DNA of 64,000 bases from assembly GCA_026874595.1 (NCBI GenBank), contig CM049306.1, forward strand, positions 78,274,142 to 78,338,141, in the 5' to 3' direction. Both the position numbers and the translations under genes were made by a program. The notes below the pieces were generated by a model, which made no database searches, was not told where the DNA came from, and saw only the letters and a program-made list of their open reading frames with translations. The DNA is from Sipunculus nudus (Eukaryota > Annelida > Sipuncula > Golfingiida > Sipunculidae). How positions within the stretch are numbered: the first letter of the stretch is position 1; each line of letters opens with the position of its first letter. Positions 1 to 11,989 of this stretch are shown here, piece after piece.

Positions 1-555
1 ATGTTGCAATTTACATGGTTTGTGGTAGTCTTTTGATTATATTGGTCCTTTACATATTTCAGATGAGTTGTCTTCTTTACAAAGGGTGACCTCACACCCT
101 TTCCTGTAAATGTAAAATATTATGTAATAGCAATTCGTTCTCCTATTAGATATATACCACTTTAATTCGTGACAGAAGGCGTCTACACAAATACACATAC
201 CATTTAATACCAGCATAAAAGTATCAAATTCTGATTTACCCAGACACCTGAAGTGTGATCTGCTTATTTATTAAACTGGAGTGTTTACACTACACCATTT
301 AATCAAGTTTGATTTGTGACATGTGTCCGTCACAAAATCAATACGTGCATTGAAATTTGGAACGACTTCACCTTTGATAGATTTTATTTCTTTTTTTTGG
401 AATACGCTATATTTAAACACTTGAGTATCCGATTTGTCCCGTATAATTGACATCTGAACTCTGGAGTCACGTGTATGAACAGATAACCATTCCTGAAAGT
501 TGAGTTCAACAACTAGACGTGTTTCTTTTGTTATTCCATATTCAAATAAAGGAAC
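1..555. other. 5' flank of CARD-RPA copy 1, no gene seen
   Basis: AT-rich sequence with no convincing coding region on either strand. It must hold the promoter of the gene starting at 556, but I see no clear TATA box or named regulatory motif. A 60-codon open frame on the - strand at 271-453 resembles nothing I know. Confidence 0.5.
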
Positions 556-3500
556 ATGTCGAAGCCCGACTTAACAGAGAGGTACCGGGAATTACTGAAG
601 AACAACCGCCCACACCTTGAACTGGAAATAGACATTGAAAGCGGGTTAATAAGTCATCTGTTTTCCAAAAAGGTCATAAGTGAGCGAGAGAAACAGACTG
701 TGGAGGTAGGGTTTATAATATGATGTCAAAATCATTTGACACAGATCAAAGTAAACAAGATATTTTTTTCTCGATTGTGCTGGTGTGGGGAAGTTATTTT
801 CCTTTGTTGTGTTGCCAATTTTTTCCTAATCCAGACACTCCTGTATCGGTCCCTTTATATACCATCCATAGGCGAGATAAGAATGTGTTTATGTCAGACT
901 TTATGTTTTTGTGTGAATAAGAGCTATAAAATAGGCAGCATACGCAGTCGGGGTAGAATCAAGGCCCTAGTACCATTTTTACCTATATACACATGTAAAC
1001 ACATGTAAACTTGTCCCTGAGACGTAATCCAAGCTCTTTAATGATATGATCAATGTTCATTACACGGTGTTCCTGTTAAGAAATGATGTCCTTTAATGGA
1101 GTGTCAGACTACAAGCCATCTGTCATGATTGTTTTGGATATAGATAGACGCCTCAGGGATCAATCGATTTTACCTCTAGTTATAAGTCTATTTTCCTATA
1201 ATTCCCATATTCCCATTCGTATAAATAATTACGTTCACACCTATAATATTCAAATATAATATGAGTTTATAATCATATTTAGGAAACATATTAAAATAAT
1301 TCTTTTTACACAGGCGATTCGAGTTGAATATAAGAAAATTCGAAAACTGTTGGACATTCTCGGGAAAAAACGGCAAAATGAATTGGAAGAATTCATAAAA
1401 GCGCTGATAGAAACAGATCAGCAACATATCGTTTCTGATTGCCTGACAGGTGAGTCCAGAAAATAAATAAAGTGTATGCTTCATTTTCCTTTTAATTTGT
1501 CTTTGAAGTTTTAATGAATACTATGGTTTAACATTATATTAATCTTATCATATTATATAATATTATTTTAATGAGTAAAAGCGTGTTACCTTAGTTGTTA
1601 TACCTCGATACAGTTGAAATTGTGTTACCTTAGTTGTTATACCTCCATACAGTTGAAATTGAACAAAGTCCGGAACATCAGATGGACCATGACCTGTTGC
1701 CAGAAGATGTCCCGGATATCACTGTTGAGGAAGAGTTTACCCCTGTTGAGAATTCAGATACAACAGAGGTATTTCTTTTTTCTCTTTATTTCTTCTTTCT
1801 TTTTTTTCATTAAAGGTATTTATTAAATATTATGGGAAACATACGTTCTCACTTTCTTTCTTCCTGAGGACTGATGCAATCTGCGATTTACGAGTCGCAT
1901 TTATTAGCACCTTTTGAAATCTTAAACATTCTAAGTAATAAATTTAGTTTAGCATGAAAAGGATTATAATAACATATATCGGGAATATTTTCGTTTTGGA
2001 TTGTATGTTTGTTTTAGTCAACGTCGGATGAATGCCATGAGTGCTCGATTGAAGAAGCAATTTATAGTGAACGGAAAGGCAGGTACACATTGAAAGGAAA
2101 GGTAGTCAAGAAATCTGAAGTGGAAAGCTATCACAAGATGGATGGTAGTCCCGTGTATTTCTTCACACTCATTATTTGTGATACAACAGGTGTCGCAAGG
2201 ATCCGTATTTATCATACAAGTTTGTTTTGTAAAATTAAAAGAGGAAAATCTTACACGTTCACATCTGTAGTAAGAAGAGCAGAACTTTTCCTGTTTGGAG
2301 GTCCATCATCTTACTATCGCTCGCCGTCAGTGAGAGCAGAAACAATGGAAACCAAGGCAAAGTCTCTAAACTTTACTCTGACGGATAACATGCCAAGAAC
2401 ACTGAACGTTGCTTTGGAAGCTATTAATTCCAGCTGTGTTAAAGGAAAAATTTTGAAGGTAATCTTATAAAGTAGAGAAAAAAAAATCTTGAAAACATTC
2501 GAAATGCAGTCAGAAAACAAGTATTAGTAACAGTATATGAATTATGCATTAAGTTTATATTAATGATACCAAATATTCAAGTACAGAATAATAATAATAA
2601 CGGCATATATTCATGAACATTTAAAAGAACGTGTTCAATCTACTACGCATTTATAGGTCACTGGATACCTAATTAATATACGAAAAAAAAAAGAATTTTG
2701 AAAGAGCAGCCGAGGAAAGCCTCGAAGTGCTGGTTTCAAGTGCGGCTAAAAAAAAAATTTGAATTATCTCAACTGACTCCCACTATTTATTACAGCACAT
2801 TGCCGAGTTATTTAAGAAAATAAAATAATTAAATTGCCTGTTTATTAATATCAAGCCAGCTCGCAGCATACGTCGGAAAAATGTCATTAAAACGAACAAT
2901 AATTTTATCACTTTATCATGGGTTTGCCTTCAGGTTTCCCCCTTGAAAAGGATGAAATCTGGAACACTATATATGCGTCTGCTTGCCTTGATCGACAGCG
3001 ACGACAAACCATATGTAAAAGTTGCGGTTTTCCAAGAAGAGGCCAGAAAAGCCTATTTGCCTGGGGGTTGTGTAACCATTAGTTACGTTTATCCCTACAA
3101 ACAAAAGAAAGAGTCACTGAGTTCGACGAAACAGGCTGAAGTACAGGTACAACACTTTAAGCAATGCAATATTTTTCCATTCAAATTTAATTTAAAGTGT
3201 CGGATGAAACTAACACACTAGCAGACACATGGCCTATTAGAGAGACTAAAACGATGATTAAATAATTGATGAAATCAAACTTTATTGAGATACAATAAGC
3301 AAATTAATCTTATATTTAATTTCCTTTTCATCATATCAATACTTGTTTTTTTTAGTTTTTATTATACTTGTCTTTTTATAGTGACATACAAAAACCCTAT
3401 AAATCTTATATTTAATATACTTATCATCTTATTTATATTTGCTTATCAGTTTTTTTCCCCGGTAGTTACATCTGTATAAGATCGCGACCTTATTTCAGAT

Positions 3501-4497
3501 CTTAGAGGGCGAAGACTGTGAAGAGCTGTCAAAACTCAGTTACACACAGCAAATTGATGACCCAGAATTTGATGAACCTGAACATGAAGATATTGAATTG
3601 CTTGGCGTTCAAAACGCTGGTGTGTATGATTTCTGCGCCAACAAGAGTAAGTATACTAATCGTTAAGCTGTGTTCACTTGGCGTGCGATATGGGGTACAG
3701 AGTATTTGGAAAAGAACGATTCGCTTCGGTTATTTTTTTTTTCATCAGCCGTTCACTTGCGGTATGCGGTATGGGGCTTGTGTATTGAGACGTGGAGAAA
3801 TACCGGATATAGCGGCCATGGAATATATTTGCAGTTTGATCTACAGGTCGCTCTCATGGAAATGCTCCAAGCGAATTTATACAATACACTTTGCTCTGCT
3901 GCCGCAATTCCCATACCTAGCGCTAAACTTAGCTTATTTTATTATCTGACAAAATGCAGCTTTGGCTTGATGAGTAAGACTAGTAAGTTTGACTTTAGAG
4001 AAAAGTTACTTTAAAATAAATGACAACCCTGCACCCAGGATTATCATGATATACCAGTAACCCAGCTAATCTGCCAGGAAATGGGGCTGTAATCGCTTAA
4101 CATGTCGATGATATATCAGTTTACGTTAACTTTATTTGCATGATGTAATTACTCAGTCCATATTTTACTGCTTAAATTTTCAGGCTGTTCAAACAAAAAA
4201 GTTGAGGAAGGGGAAGACTGTCCCGAATGTGATGGTTCTCTCAAAGAGAAGAGCTGCTGGGCGCACATGGTTGGAATTCATCAGCATGTTCGGAAGAAAT
4301 TTAAGGCTTTCAAATCTGAACTGGAAAATGTATTTGAACTTAAACCACTTGAAGAATATAAGGACAATGAAGATCTGATAGATGACATCTGTGATGAAAT
4401 TGAAATAAATCCTCATATAACAGCTGTGATCACAGGATTACAGGATGATGACAGGATCATTACTTCAGTTAAAAGAAAATATCCAGATGATGACTAA
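556..4497 (+). CDS. CARD protein with RPA70-like OB-folds A, B and zinc-ribbon C (copy 1, intact)
   Basis: Seven exons: 556-705, 1314-1449, 1653-1768, 2018-2458, 2934-3146, 3499-3646, 4184-4497 (TAA 4495-4497). All introns are GT/AG, the frame stays open, and the product is 505 aa. Residues 1-95 read as a CARD: helix with LLKNNRPHLELEI, then LISHLFSKKVIS, IRKLLDILGKK and FIKALIETDQQHIV. Residues 96-134 are an acidic linker. OB1 (about 155-224) has RYTLKGKVVKKSEVESY, then FFTLIICDTTGVARI and KRGKSYTF, matching the strand order of RPA70 DBD-A. OB2 (about 274-337) starts VKGKILKVSPL and resembles DBD-B. OB3 begins with a zinc ribbon C398-x4-C403-x10-C414-x2-C417 containing NKKV, as in RPA70 DBD-C (C-x4-C-x13-C-x2-C). 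Seen: motifs, phases, ribbon. Known: CARDs bind CARDs, and these RPA folds bind ssDNA. Inferred: a CARD-linked ssDNA sensor or scaffold. Exon borders are by eye. Confidence 0.82.
1583..1660 (+). repeat. 39-bp tandem duplication spanning the exon 3 splice acceptor of copy 1
   Basis: Copy 1583-1621 and copy 1622-1660 differ at one base. Each contains the acceptor ending ATACAG and the first exon bases. Splicing at the upstream acceptor (exon from 1614) gives V-E-I-V-L-P and then TAG, so only the downstream acceptor (exon from 1653) keeps the frame. Confidence 0.85.
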
Positions 4498-6125
4498 TTT
4501 ATAGAACATCCAGGAATTCAGGTCACAGAACAGTCTCCTGTAATGCATGTGTGAGCATTGTTTAATTTGTACCTGATATATAAAGAAACTGCTTATCCAT
4601 AAAGGAAAGCTGATAATGTACTTTATACACATTTATTATCCAAGCATCATGTAAAAATATGAGTAAAACTCCAAGAATTCTTTTTTTATATAAGGTTTCA
4701 CTTTGAAAACTACGATTTGATAAGAAATTTGTGTTAAAAATGTACACGTTATTTTTTTCAGTTTTCAATCATAAAACTCAACCGGTATTTGGAAATCCAT
4801 ACATGTCACATACAGCAATGTAGAAAAAGTATCCTAGAACAACACATGCATTCAGTAAAGACAGAACTGATGTTTAACAAAGTCTTGAGAAGGTCTGAGT
4901 CCTCCCGGGTGAAAAGAAAAGAAAAAGAATGTTATGGTCATTCTCCGTAATTCAGAATTAGGCTTAGTGTTTTAGTATTAATGTCAGAATTAGACTTGTG
5001 CCCTCACATTATCATTTATATGCTTAACTTAATGTTTTACTATTAATATCAGAATTAGGCTTGTCCTCTCATGTATTCATTTACACGGTAAATGTAGGGC
5101 TTTACTATTAATGCTAGCATTAGAATTGAGCTGTTACATATACATTCATAGATATTGTTTACATCTATGAACGGATCAGCCTCCATTTAACATGATTTGA
5201 TAGATGCAATATCTTATTTTGCTTGATTTACTTTTTTATTTGAAAGAAGGGTCATCAGATTACTAATGGCGTATATGTTAAACCTCATATTTAATTAAAT
5301 TTTATTCACTGCTTTAACGAATCATTTTATATCTGAGCAGCCCTTCCTTACCGGAGCCTTACGCACGAGGATGTATAGTTAACGCAGGGCCCATTTTTTT
5401 GTGTGTATACTATCAGTTATGTAAGTATGTTAGCTCATTAAAGGACAACCGCCAGGTAAAATGTCACAAGACAGAACTGCTGTAGATAGGGTGTGCTAAA
5501 TAGTTCAAGTTTCATATAAGAATTTTAAGCATTGGCACCGAATAACCCGTGTTTTGTAACTATGTTTGGCACTGCATAAATTTAATAACATTTTGGATTT
5601 TGTTCATTTATTTTATTAAGAACATAGACCAAGGTATAGTTATGTACCAAATCTACCAAATAAAGGCATGTTGTAATTATGTACAATATTTGGAACCATA
5701 GCATAATGAGCATGATTTGATCATTGTTCGGAAGTGATTTCAACTGTTTGCATGTGTTTTTTTCAAACTTCAAATGTAATTTTTTTTTAATCTTATATCC
5801 GTTAAAAAAAGAGTCTAAATCTTTGTTAAGAAGTGTCAAATTTATAACATCATTGTCAGTCAAATTAGCCGATTTTTGCCAATAAAATAAGTGGTGGTTG
5901 GCAGATTTTGTACACATGTGTTTGGTTGTGTGATAGACAGAGAAAGGCAGAGTTCATGTTAAATGATTTTTAAATGAAGACTAGAAAAATAGTAAAACAT
6001 AAATCATGCAGTATATGGAGGTAAAACCTGCCGCAGAACAATCCCCGATGAAGCTTCTATAAGCGCCAAGGCACCTCCTCTTTTTCACATATGCGTGCAT
6101 AATGTTCGTTATATACAGGAAATTG
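4498..6125. other. Intergenic, no gene seen
   Basis: AT-rich DNA downstream of copy 1. Three diverged direct repeats of about 70-100 bp, each with an 'aattaggcttg'-like core, lie at about 4955-5130. No reading frame here looks like a protein. Confidence 0.4.
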
Positions 6126-6262
6126 AGCAGCCATCGCGTGAGTCTCTCCACTGGTGACCCTAGTTCGATCCCCGATGTAACCTTGAGAGTGGGGTTCCAG
6201 TTGCCCGTCCAAGGCCGGTAGTTTTTATTCGGTTTCCTCCACTCCTGCAGACTACCGAACGC
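6126..6262 (+). mobile_element. SINE-like repeat with tRNA B-box
   Basis: A pol III B-box-like block (CTAGTTCGATCCCCGATG) is followed by 'gtccaaggccggta' and then a 'ggtttcctccact' core. The same order (B-box, then GTCCAAGG, then TTTTCTCC) recurs at 33560-33815, which points to one SINE family. The A box is weak and no clean target duplication was found. Confidence 0.5.
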
Positions 6263-6317
6263 CATCAATTAAGCCATGGACAGTGCCTAGCTATAATAAC
6301 TATTTGTTCATTCCATG

Positions 6318-6320
<3 letters not shown>

Positions 6321-6366
<46 letters not shown>
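6321..6366. repeat. (AT)n microsatellite
   Basis: Uninterrupted TA dinucleotides for about 46 bp. Confidence 0.95.
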
Positions 6367-6370
<4 letters not shown>

Positions 6371-7625
6371 CATATTTATACCGGATTTGACGTAATAAGC
6401 ACCCCCCCCCCTTCACAAACTCGCACAAACAGATTTTGGAGAAGATCACATTAATAAAACAAATGGATGAGCCATCCTAACCCACTTTTGTCCATAGCTA
6501 ATATATTGTTGCGCGTTGCAATATGATGATATTAACTGGCTTAACTCACGAACTGTCGCTTGTGCTACCGTATTCCTTCTTTTTTAAAACTGCAGTTTAC
6601 AATAAAAACTCAAATCCTGAAACTAGTTTTTTTTTCTAACAAGACCTTGCGGTTTTTAATGGAAGGTTTTCTGTATATCTTCCATACGGACATCGTTGGA
6701 GGGAGGTAGTTGATTAATACGGCGCTTTTGAAGGACGGACATGTAATAGATTTGGGAAAAAATTAAGTATTCTCTGGTTACATTGATAAATTGTTTAACA
6801 CGGACCACAAAGAACCAATAACCGATCTTCAATGGCGAGTCTCGACGCACATGACCAATTCACATGAATGCAGACTGGCGTGACCCGAAAAAGCGATGTC
6901 TCGATCTTTTTGTCAGTACGTATTCGTATATTACAGTCCATTTTCTATAGCTAGTGTGCCAGACTAATTACGAAGATATTTTTATATTTGTGATCAATGC
7001 CCGATATATCCTTGTAGGCAATTTCTGAGTCACAAGGGTACCCCCAATATTTCGGTCAAAACAGCCCAAACGTTTATGTGTTATTTGCTACCTGAATACT
7101 TCATGTTCATATCTTAAAAGGAGTATCAAATATTAAGCATGTCACCTCTGGCGGAGATTTACCGGCTCGTTTGCAATTCATTTCTTCGAACCAGGTTGGT
7201 ATACTCTCTTACTCGGGAGGGGCAAAAGCCACATCCTCAAATGGCATGACGCAGAAGCAACAATCCGAGATATTAATATGCGCACAGCGCAAAAAAAGAA
7301 ATTAGACAAGTAGCACACGGAAACATCCAGCAAAAGTAATCCTCGTTTACTTTCATTAGCTCGCAGAATGTTAAAACATCGGCAAAAACGGAGGTTCTCG
7401 CCCATTGATATTGTTAGCGGGTGGTGTCATACGGATCTCGTGACACATTGATTGACAGCTGAGTTGCATTGGGATAAGATCTTGTGATTGGCTGAGAGAC
7501 TACGCAAGGGAGAGGTAGTGAGAAGTTCTTAGCGAACACTTGAGCACGTGACTTCATTCATACCAATTTTCAAGGACATCGCTGCCCGTACTTATCAACC
7601 AAATAGTTTCGGCCTAGATCACAGG

Positions 7626-8154
7626 CAGGGGCGTCAATCGGGGGGGGGGGGGATGGGGGGTATATATACCCCCACTGTTTGGCAAGGGGGAGGGGGTGGA
7701 TGGTCAATGTAATCATCCCCCACTTTCCGAGATTAATTTTATAATATTGCAAATACAATATATTAATAAATGGAATTAAAGACTCTGGATCCATTTACTA
7801 AAAAATGTTATATCTAAATCGGGGGGGGGGGGGAGGGGGGTATATATACCCCCACTTTTTGGCAAGGGGGGAGGGGGTGGAGGGTCAACGTAATCATCCC
7901 CCACTTTTCAGAGAATAATATTATAATATTGCAAATGCAATATATTAAAAAATAGAATTAAAGACTTTGGATCCATTTACTAAAAAATGTTATATCTAAA
8001 TCTTGCTTAGAATTAACAAAATAACTTATTATCTAAAGCATTATAATTATTTGAAATATAATTAAGTATATATATATATATATTTGTGTGTGTGTATATA
8101 TATATACAAAGTCACCCCCCCCCCCCCACCCTGGAAGAAAAATTGACGCCACTG
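7626..8154. mobile_element. hAT-type MITE with 8-bp target duplication
   Basis: The termini are CAGGGGCGTCAAT and its inverted partner (CAGTGGCGTCAAT read from the right). The element is flanked by the exact 8-bp duplication ATCACAGG at 7618-7625 and 8155-8162. Short CAG-starting TIRs with 8-bp duplications are the hallmark of hAT elements. The interior is non-coding. A related end (CAGCGGCGTCAAT) stands at 23297. Confidence 0.75.
7640..8002. repeat. Tandem duplication of about 181 bp inside the hAT MITE
   Basis: Units 7640-7820 and 7821-8002 each run from a poly-G tract through 'tatatatacccccact' to 'tgttatatctaaatc' with few differences. The poly-G runs mark both unit starts. Confidence 0.85.
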
Positions 8155-8399
8155 ATCACAGGGCCACCCCCACGTTACAGATACGCGTCTGGAGCGACCA
8201 TTAGCTTAACAAATGTCCAATGCACGTTCATGAAATAAAAAATTATGTTAACTACATGATAAGAATCGTGCGATTAGTAGTGATTAAGTAGCGGTCATGA
8301 CAGAATTTTAGAAGCGGACTAGTCTTATAAGCGTATATACATATTAGAAAAAAATCCAATTTTGAGAGCGCTTATTACGTCATATACGGTATATATATA

Positions 8400-9502
8400 C
8401 AGTCAAGCCCGCTTATAGTCAAATCGGTGGTGCATGCATAAATTATGATAATAACCGGGATGTGACATTATGCGGGCTTCAACATCGATGTCCTTTTGAG
8501 TCAAAGAAGAAACATTATATCTCAAATTTTATTAAATAAATCGTCAATAAAAAGGAAACAGAATCGTTTATGAATATTTTTATTGCACAGCGGCATATCA
8601 AATTACGTTTATGCGCACCTGACAATTTATTTCCTGTAAGTTTTGTGCCGCATGCTGCAACAACTGACAAAATCCGACTTGCCAACAGAAAGAGTCGTAG
8701 CGTCTGGGTCATGAGGTCAAATGTCTAAAAATATGCGGCACATTTAAGGTTATGCGTAGGCAAACTATTTTACTAGATAATTATTTCCCTGACTATTGCG
8801 CCTTATTTTCTGGATATCCTATTAATGACGCAAACTTCCATGATCGTCTTTATGACAGGATTGTTGGGGGAGCGGGCATCGTCATGCCATTGTCAACTTT
8901 CTGAAGTTTCGCCGCGATTGAGGTTTTGGACCGGGTTTCTCCTCCAATGCTCACAAAACCCCCAGCTTTTCCTGGACCCTAAAAGGAGATTTTCGGTCGA
9001 AAGCAACGTTTAGAGCTCGTGCTTCATATCATCTCTGCGAAACGTCACTGAGATGTAAACCACGGCCTTGCAAAGGCCAGTGGTTCATTATGTATGACAT
9101 GTGATGGCAAACTTGAACTTGTTAACGTACGAAGAAACGCAATGATGTTGATCACCGTGGTATCTTAAGACGTAAATTAGCTAAGTGATGGGGAGTGACC
9201 TGCATGCATCACTGCATTGCCTGCCGCACACAGGAGGGAGATGTGATTGTTTGATACGTCTGACCTGTTACAGGCTCTTGGCCTCGTTGATCGCCCTGTC
9301 GGCGCCTGATGCGATATTAACTGCGATCTGGTATCATTGTTAAGGGTTCTAAGCATGACAATAAGGGGATTATGACAATATTCCATGATATTAAACGGTG
9401 AGATTTACCATTGTTTATGTGGAAATGGTTTGGGATTTCAGATTTATGTGACAATAAACGGGATTTTCTATTAACCGATATGACACAAAGTGGGCTCGAC
9501 TG
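8400..9502. mobile_element. Tc1/mariner-like element, decayed or non-autonomous
   Basis: The left end CAGTCAAGCCCGCTTATAGTC and the inverted right end (CAGTCGAGCCCACTTTGTGTC) define TIRs of about 30 bp. They are flanked by TATA on both sides, consistent with a TA target duplication. The length (1.1 kb) is near that of a mariner, but no transposase frame can be read. Confidence 0.55.
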
Positions 9503-9764
9503 TATATATACTAACTGTAACACAAACACGGATATACTTGCTAGTTCGATATATGTTTGGAAGATCATTTAGGAAGACAGGAAACACTTTAGGTTAACTA
9601 GATTATTGACAGTCGTTCGATAAGTGACTACAAGTATCCGCATTATCAGAGAGGCATGGTTAAAGTGAGGTATGTCCTATTTGCTGCCGTAACAGCCTTC
9701 CAACTTTGTGGCATCATTGTGCCACAGTATCCCAAGACGCACGGATGGACCTAACTAATGTACG

Positions 9765-10255
9765 TAGCAATACCAATCATGCATACAAGATAAATCAATC
9801 CAAGATCTTTTCCCATGCAACATGTAAGGCTGATATGTCACCGCTTCAGAGATATGTGTGATTTTAACCAAATATAGACACACAGATGGACACTTAACAA
9901 AAGGTTGTAGTTGGCGCCAACTATTTATATCTTGCAAAGACCATTCTTGATCTAGGGACATGCAACATTTCAAATCAACGCGTCAACCAACTCCTGAGAT
10001 AAATCCGTGAAATATTTTACATATACATGATTGCAAGGTGGTATCACCTGTCTTTGTATGAGAAAACTACCCATGATTGATGGACATGTAAAATTTCAGG
10101 TCGATAAGTAAAACCACTCCTGAGATATATGTGATTTTCACAGTTTGACACCAGGCATAAACGATTGTAGATAATATACCAATACAAGATAAAGCACTCC
10201 AAATTTCAGACTGATACATTTTACTTCTCCTGAGAAAATGCATTGATGTATTCTA
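9765..10255. repeat. Degenerate tandem repeat, unit about 120 bp
   Basis: Four diverged units share a block of the form 'catgcaacatttcaaatc' followed by 'ctcctgagata' and 'tgtgatttt', at about 9830, 9957, 10085 and 10195. Non-coding. Confidence 0.55.
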
Positions 10256-11989
10256 TGATGACGTGATTGGAGATGGCGCCACCAGCCTTTTGTACCAGAA
10301 ATCTGTCTACGACGGATAGTCGGTTCATTCTAATGGGATTGGAACCTTTAACCTTTGTCATATTCTTATATTACTTTCGACGGATCAGTTTTTAAAGCAA
10401 ATAATCAGTGTCTGGAATCTATGAAAACAATTGCATAATTTTAGCATGCAAATTTGGGGGGGGGGGGGTGGGGCACCCATGGTACGGCCTCGGACTAAAA
10501 TATACCATCATCAAAGTTTCAAATTATACGTTTAATCATTTAATCATGTGATATTATCGATACATCGGTTTAACGCGATATATCGCGGCATATTGCGTAC
10601 AAATTTAGACATCTAATTCGGTTGGGATAAATGACAGGGTAACACGGAAACCTCTGCCGTGTCTTTAAATAGACGTTTAGTATGGAATTTTTTAACTAGA
10701 CTTGGTATACCAGGAAATTTGCATGTCTGGTCGCTGACTTATACATGCAATATTTTGATATGCAAAAAGAAAGAAGTGCTCAACACGGTCATAAAAAATA
10801 AACATTCATTACTATCCTCTTCTCACATCATAGGATAACTGCAGTAACTTAACAGAACGGCAGCCTAACGATGTGGTATAAATTATGGCAGATAAGAACA
10901 TATATTATGTGGATTTTGATTACCACCAAAATGTAATTGATTGTTAATACGGTTTTGCGCTAACCCTCTGTACATTTTTCGAAAAATCCGGATAAACCTT
11001 TTTGCGTTAATTTTACTTAATACAAAGCAACGAACCATAGCTATATTTATTTCTTTGCCACGGACTTGCACCGAAAGATGTAAACCTGCCGTTCATCTGG
11101 GAGCATCATCAGTTTAATATCAACCTGATGACAATTAACAAAGCTCTCGCGTGCAAGAGCCTTAAATGACCTAAAAACATCGTTCTCTGTGACGTCCTTT
11201 TAGCTTCAGTTTATTTAAATTATATTTGATAAACTATCACATTTCTATACACAGTCATATAATTTCTTCAAATTATTATCACAGTATTAATGGCTTATAT
11301 ATACAATCGCTATCACCCCGGCAATGTTGATGTCGTGCCCATGTTGTTTATCGAAAGAAAATTTTCATTCTCACGCAAAATTAGTGTACCCTATTAATGT
11401 CTCACGCTTGCTTTTTTGTTTGATTTCTTGAAAGCATAAATTGCCATTCTTTGCTGACTTTTTAGGGGAGGGGATTTCCTGAAATATCCTAGTACAATTG
11501 ATCTATATATCAGGAACAAGAGTCTCTGCGAAAAGCACAGGACAAAAATATGTAACACTCAGTCCCTACCAGCTCATTACAAAACTATTTATTTTATAGA
11601 ACCGTGGATTTTCCACGGGTGCATTTATAATATAATATAATTATAATTTATATAATACATAATATATATATACAGAAAACATACATAACACAGAAAACAC
11701 TTTCCTTAAATTTAAAACAATGGAAATCTCGCAATTCGATTTGCGATACGCTAGTAAATATCGAAATTTGTAGGCGTTACCCAGCCCTACTAATCATCTA
11801 GATATACAGGGTAACTATCTCTGTAACGTAAGTCATTTGCAAATGTGATTACTGAAAAGGTCAAGTCTGTCAATAATTTCTTCTCAAAGAGAAAATAATT
11901 TATCTGTATCAACCACAGTAAGTGCTCTGATACTTTCTTGCAACACAGTAATTGGAGATGGGACTGAAGTTGGACAAATATTTTATATA
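10256..11989. other. Intergenic, no gene seen
   Basis: AT-rich sequence with one poly-G tract at about 10455. No recognised coding region, RNA gene or clear mobile element. Confidence 0.4.

Larger units (their letters stand above)
6380..8390. mobile_element. Non-autonomous TIR element (TGACGTAATAAGC family)
   Basis: The left end 6380-6400 (ACCGGATTTGACGTAATAAGC) and the reverse complement of the right end 8370-8390 (ACCGTATATGACGTAATAAGC) differ at two positions. Both ends abut TA, as for Tc1/mariner-type insertion. No transposase frame survives inside. A hAT-type MITE is nested at 7626-8154. A lone copy of the end sequence occurs at about 21491. Confidence 0.55.

Noticed and set aside
3518-4014. 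Two longer + strand frames across exon 6 and intron 6 of CARD-RPA copy 1
   Set aside because: They are in other frames than exon 6; the spliced reading agrees in length and phase with copy 3.
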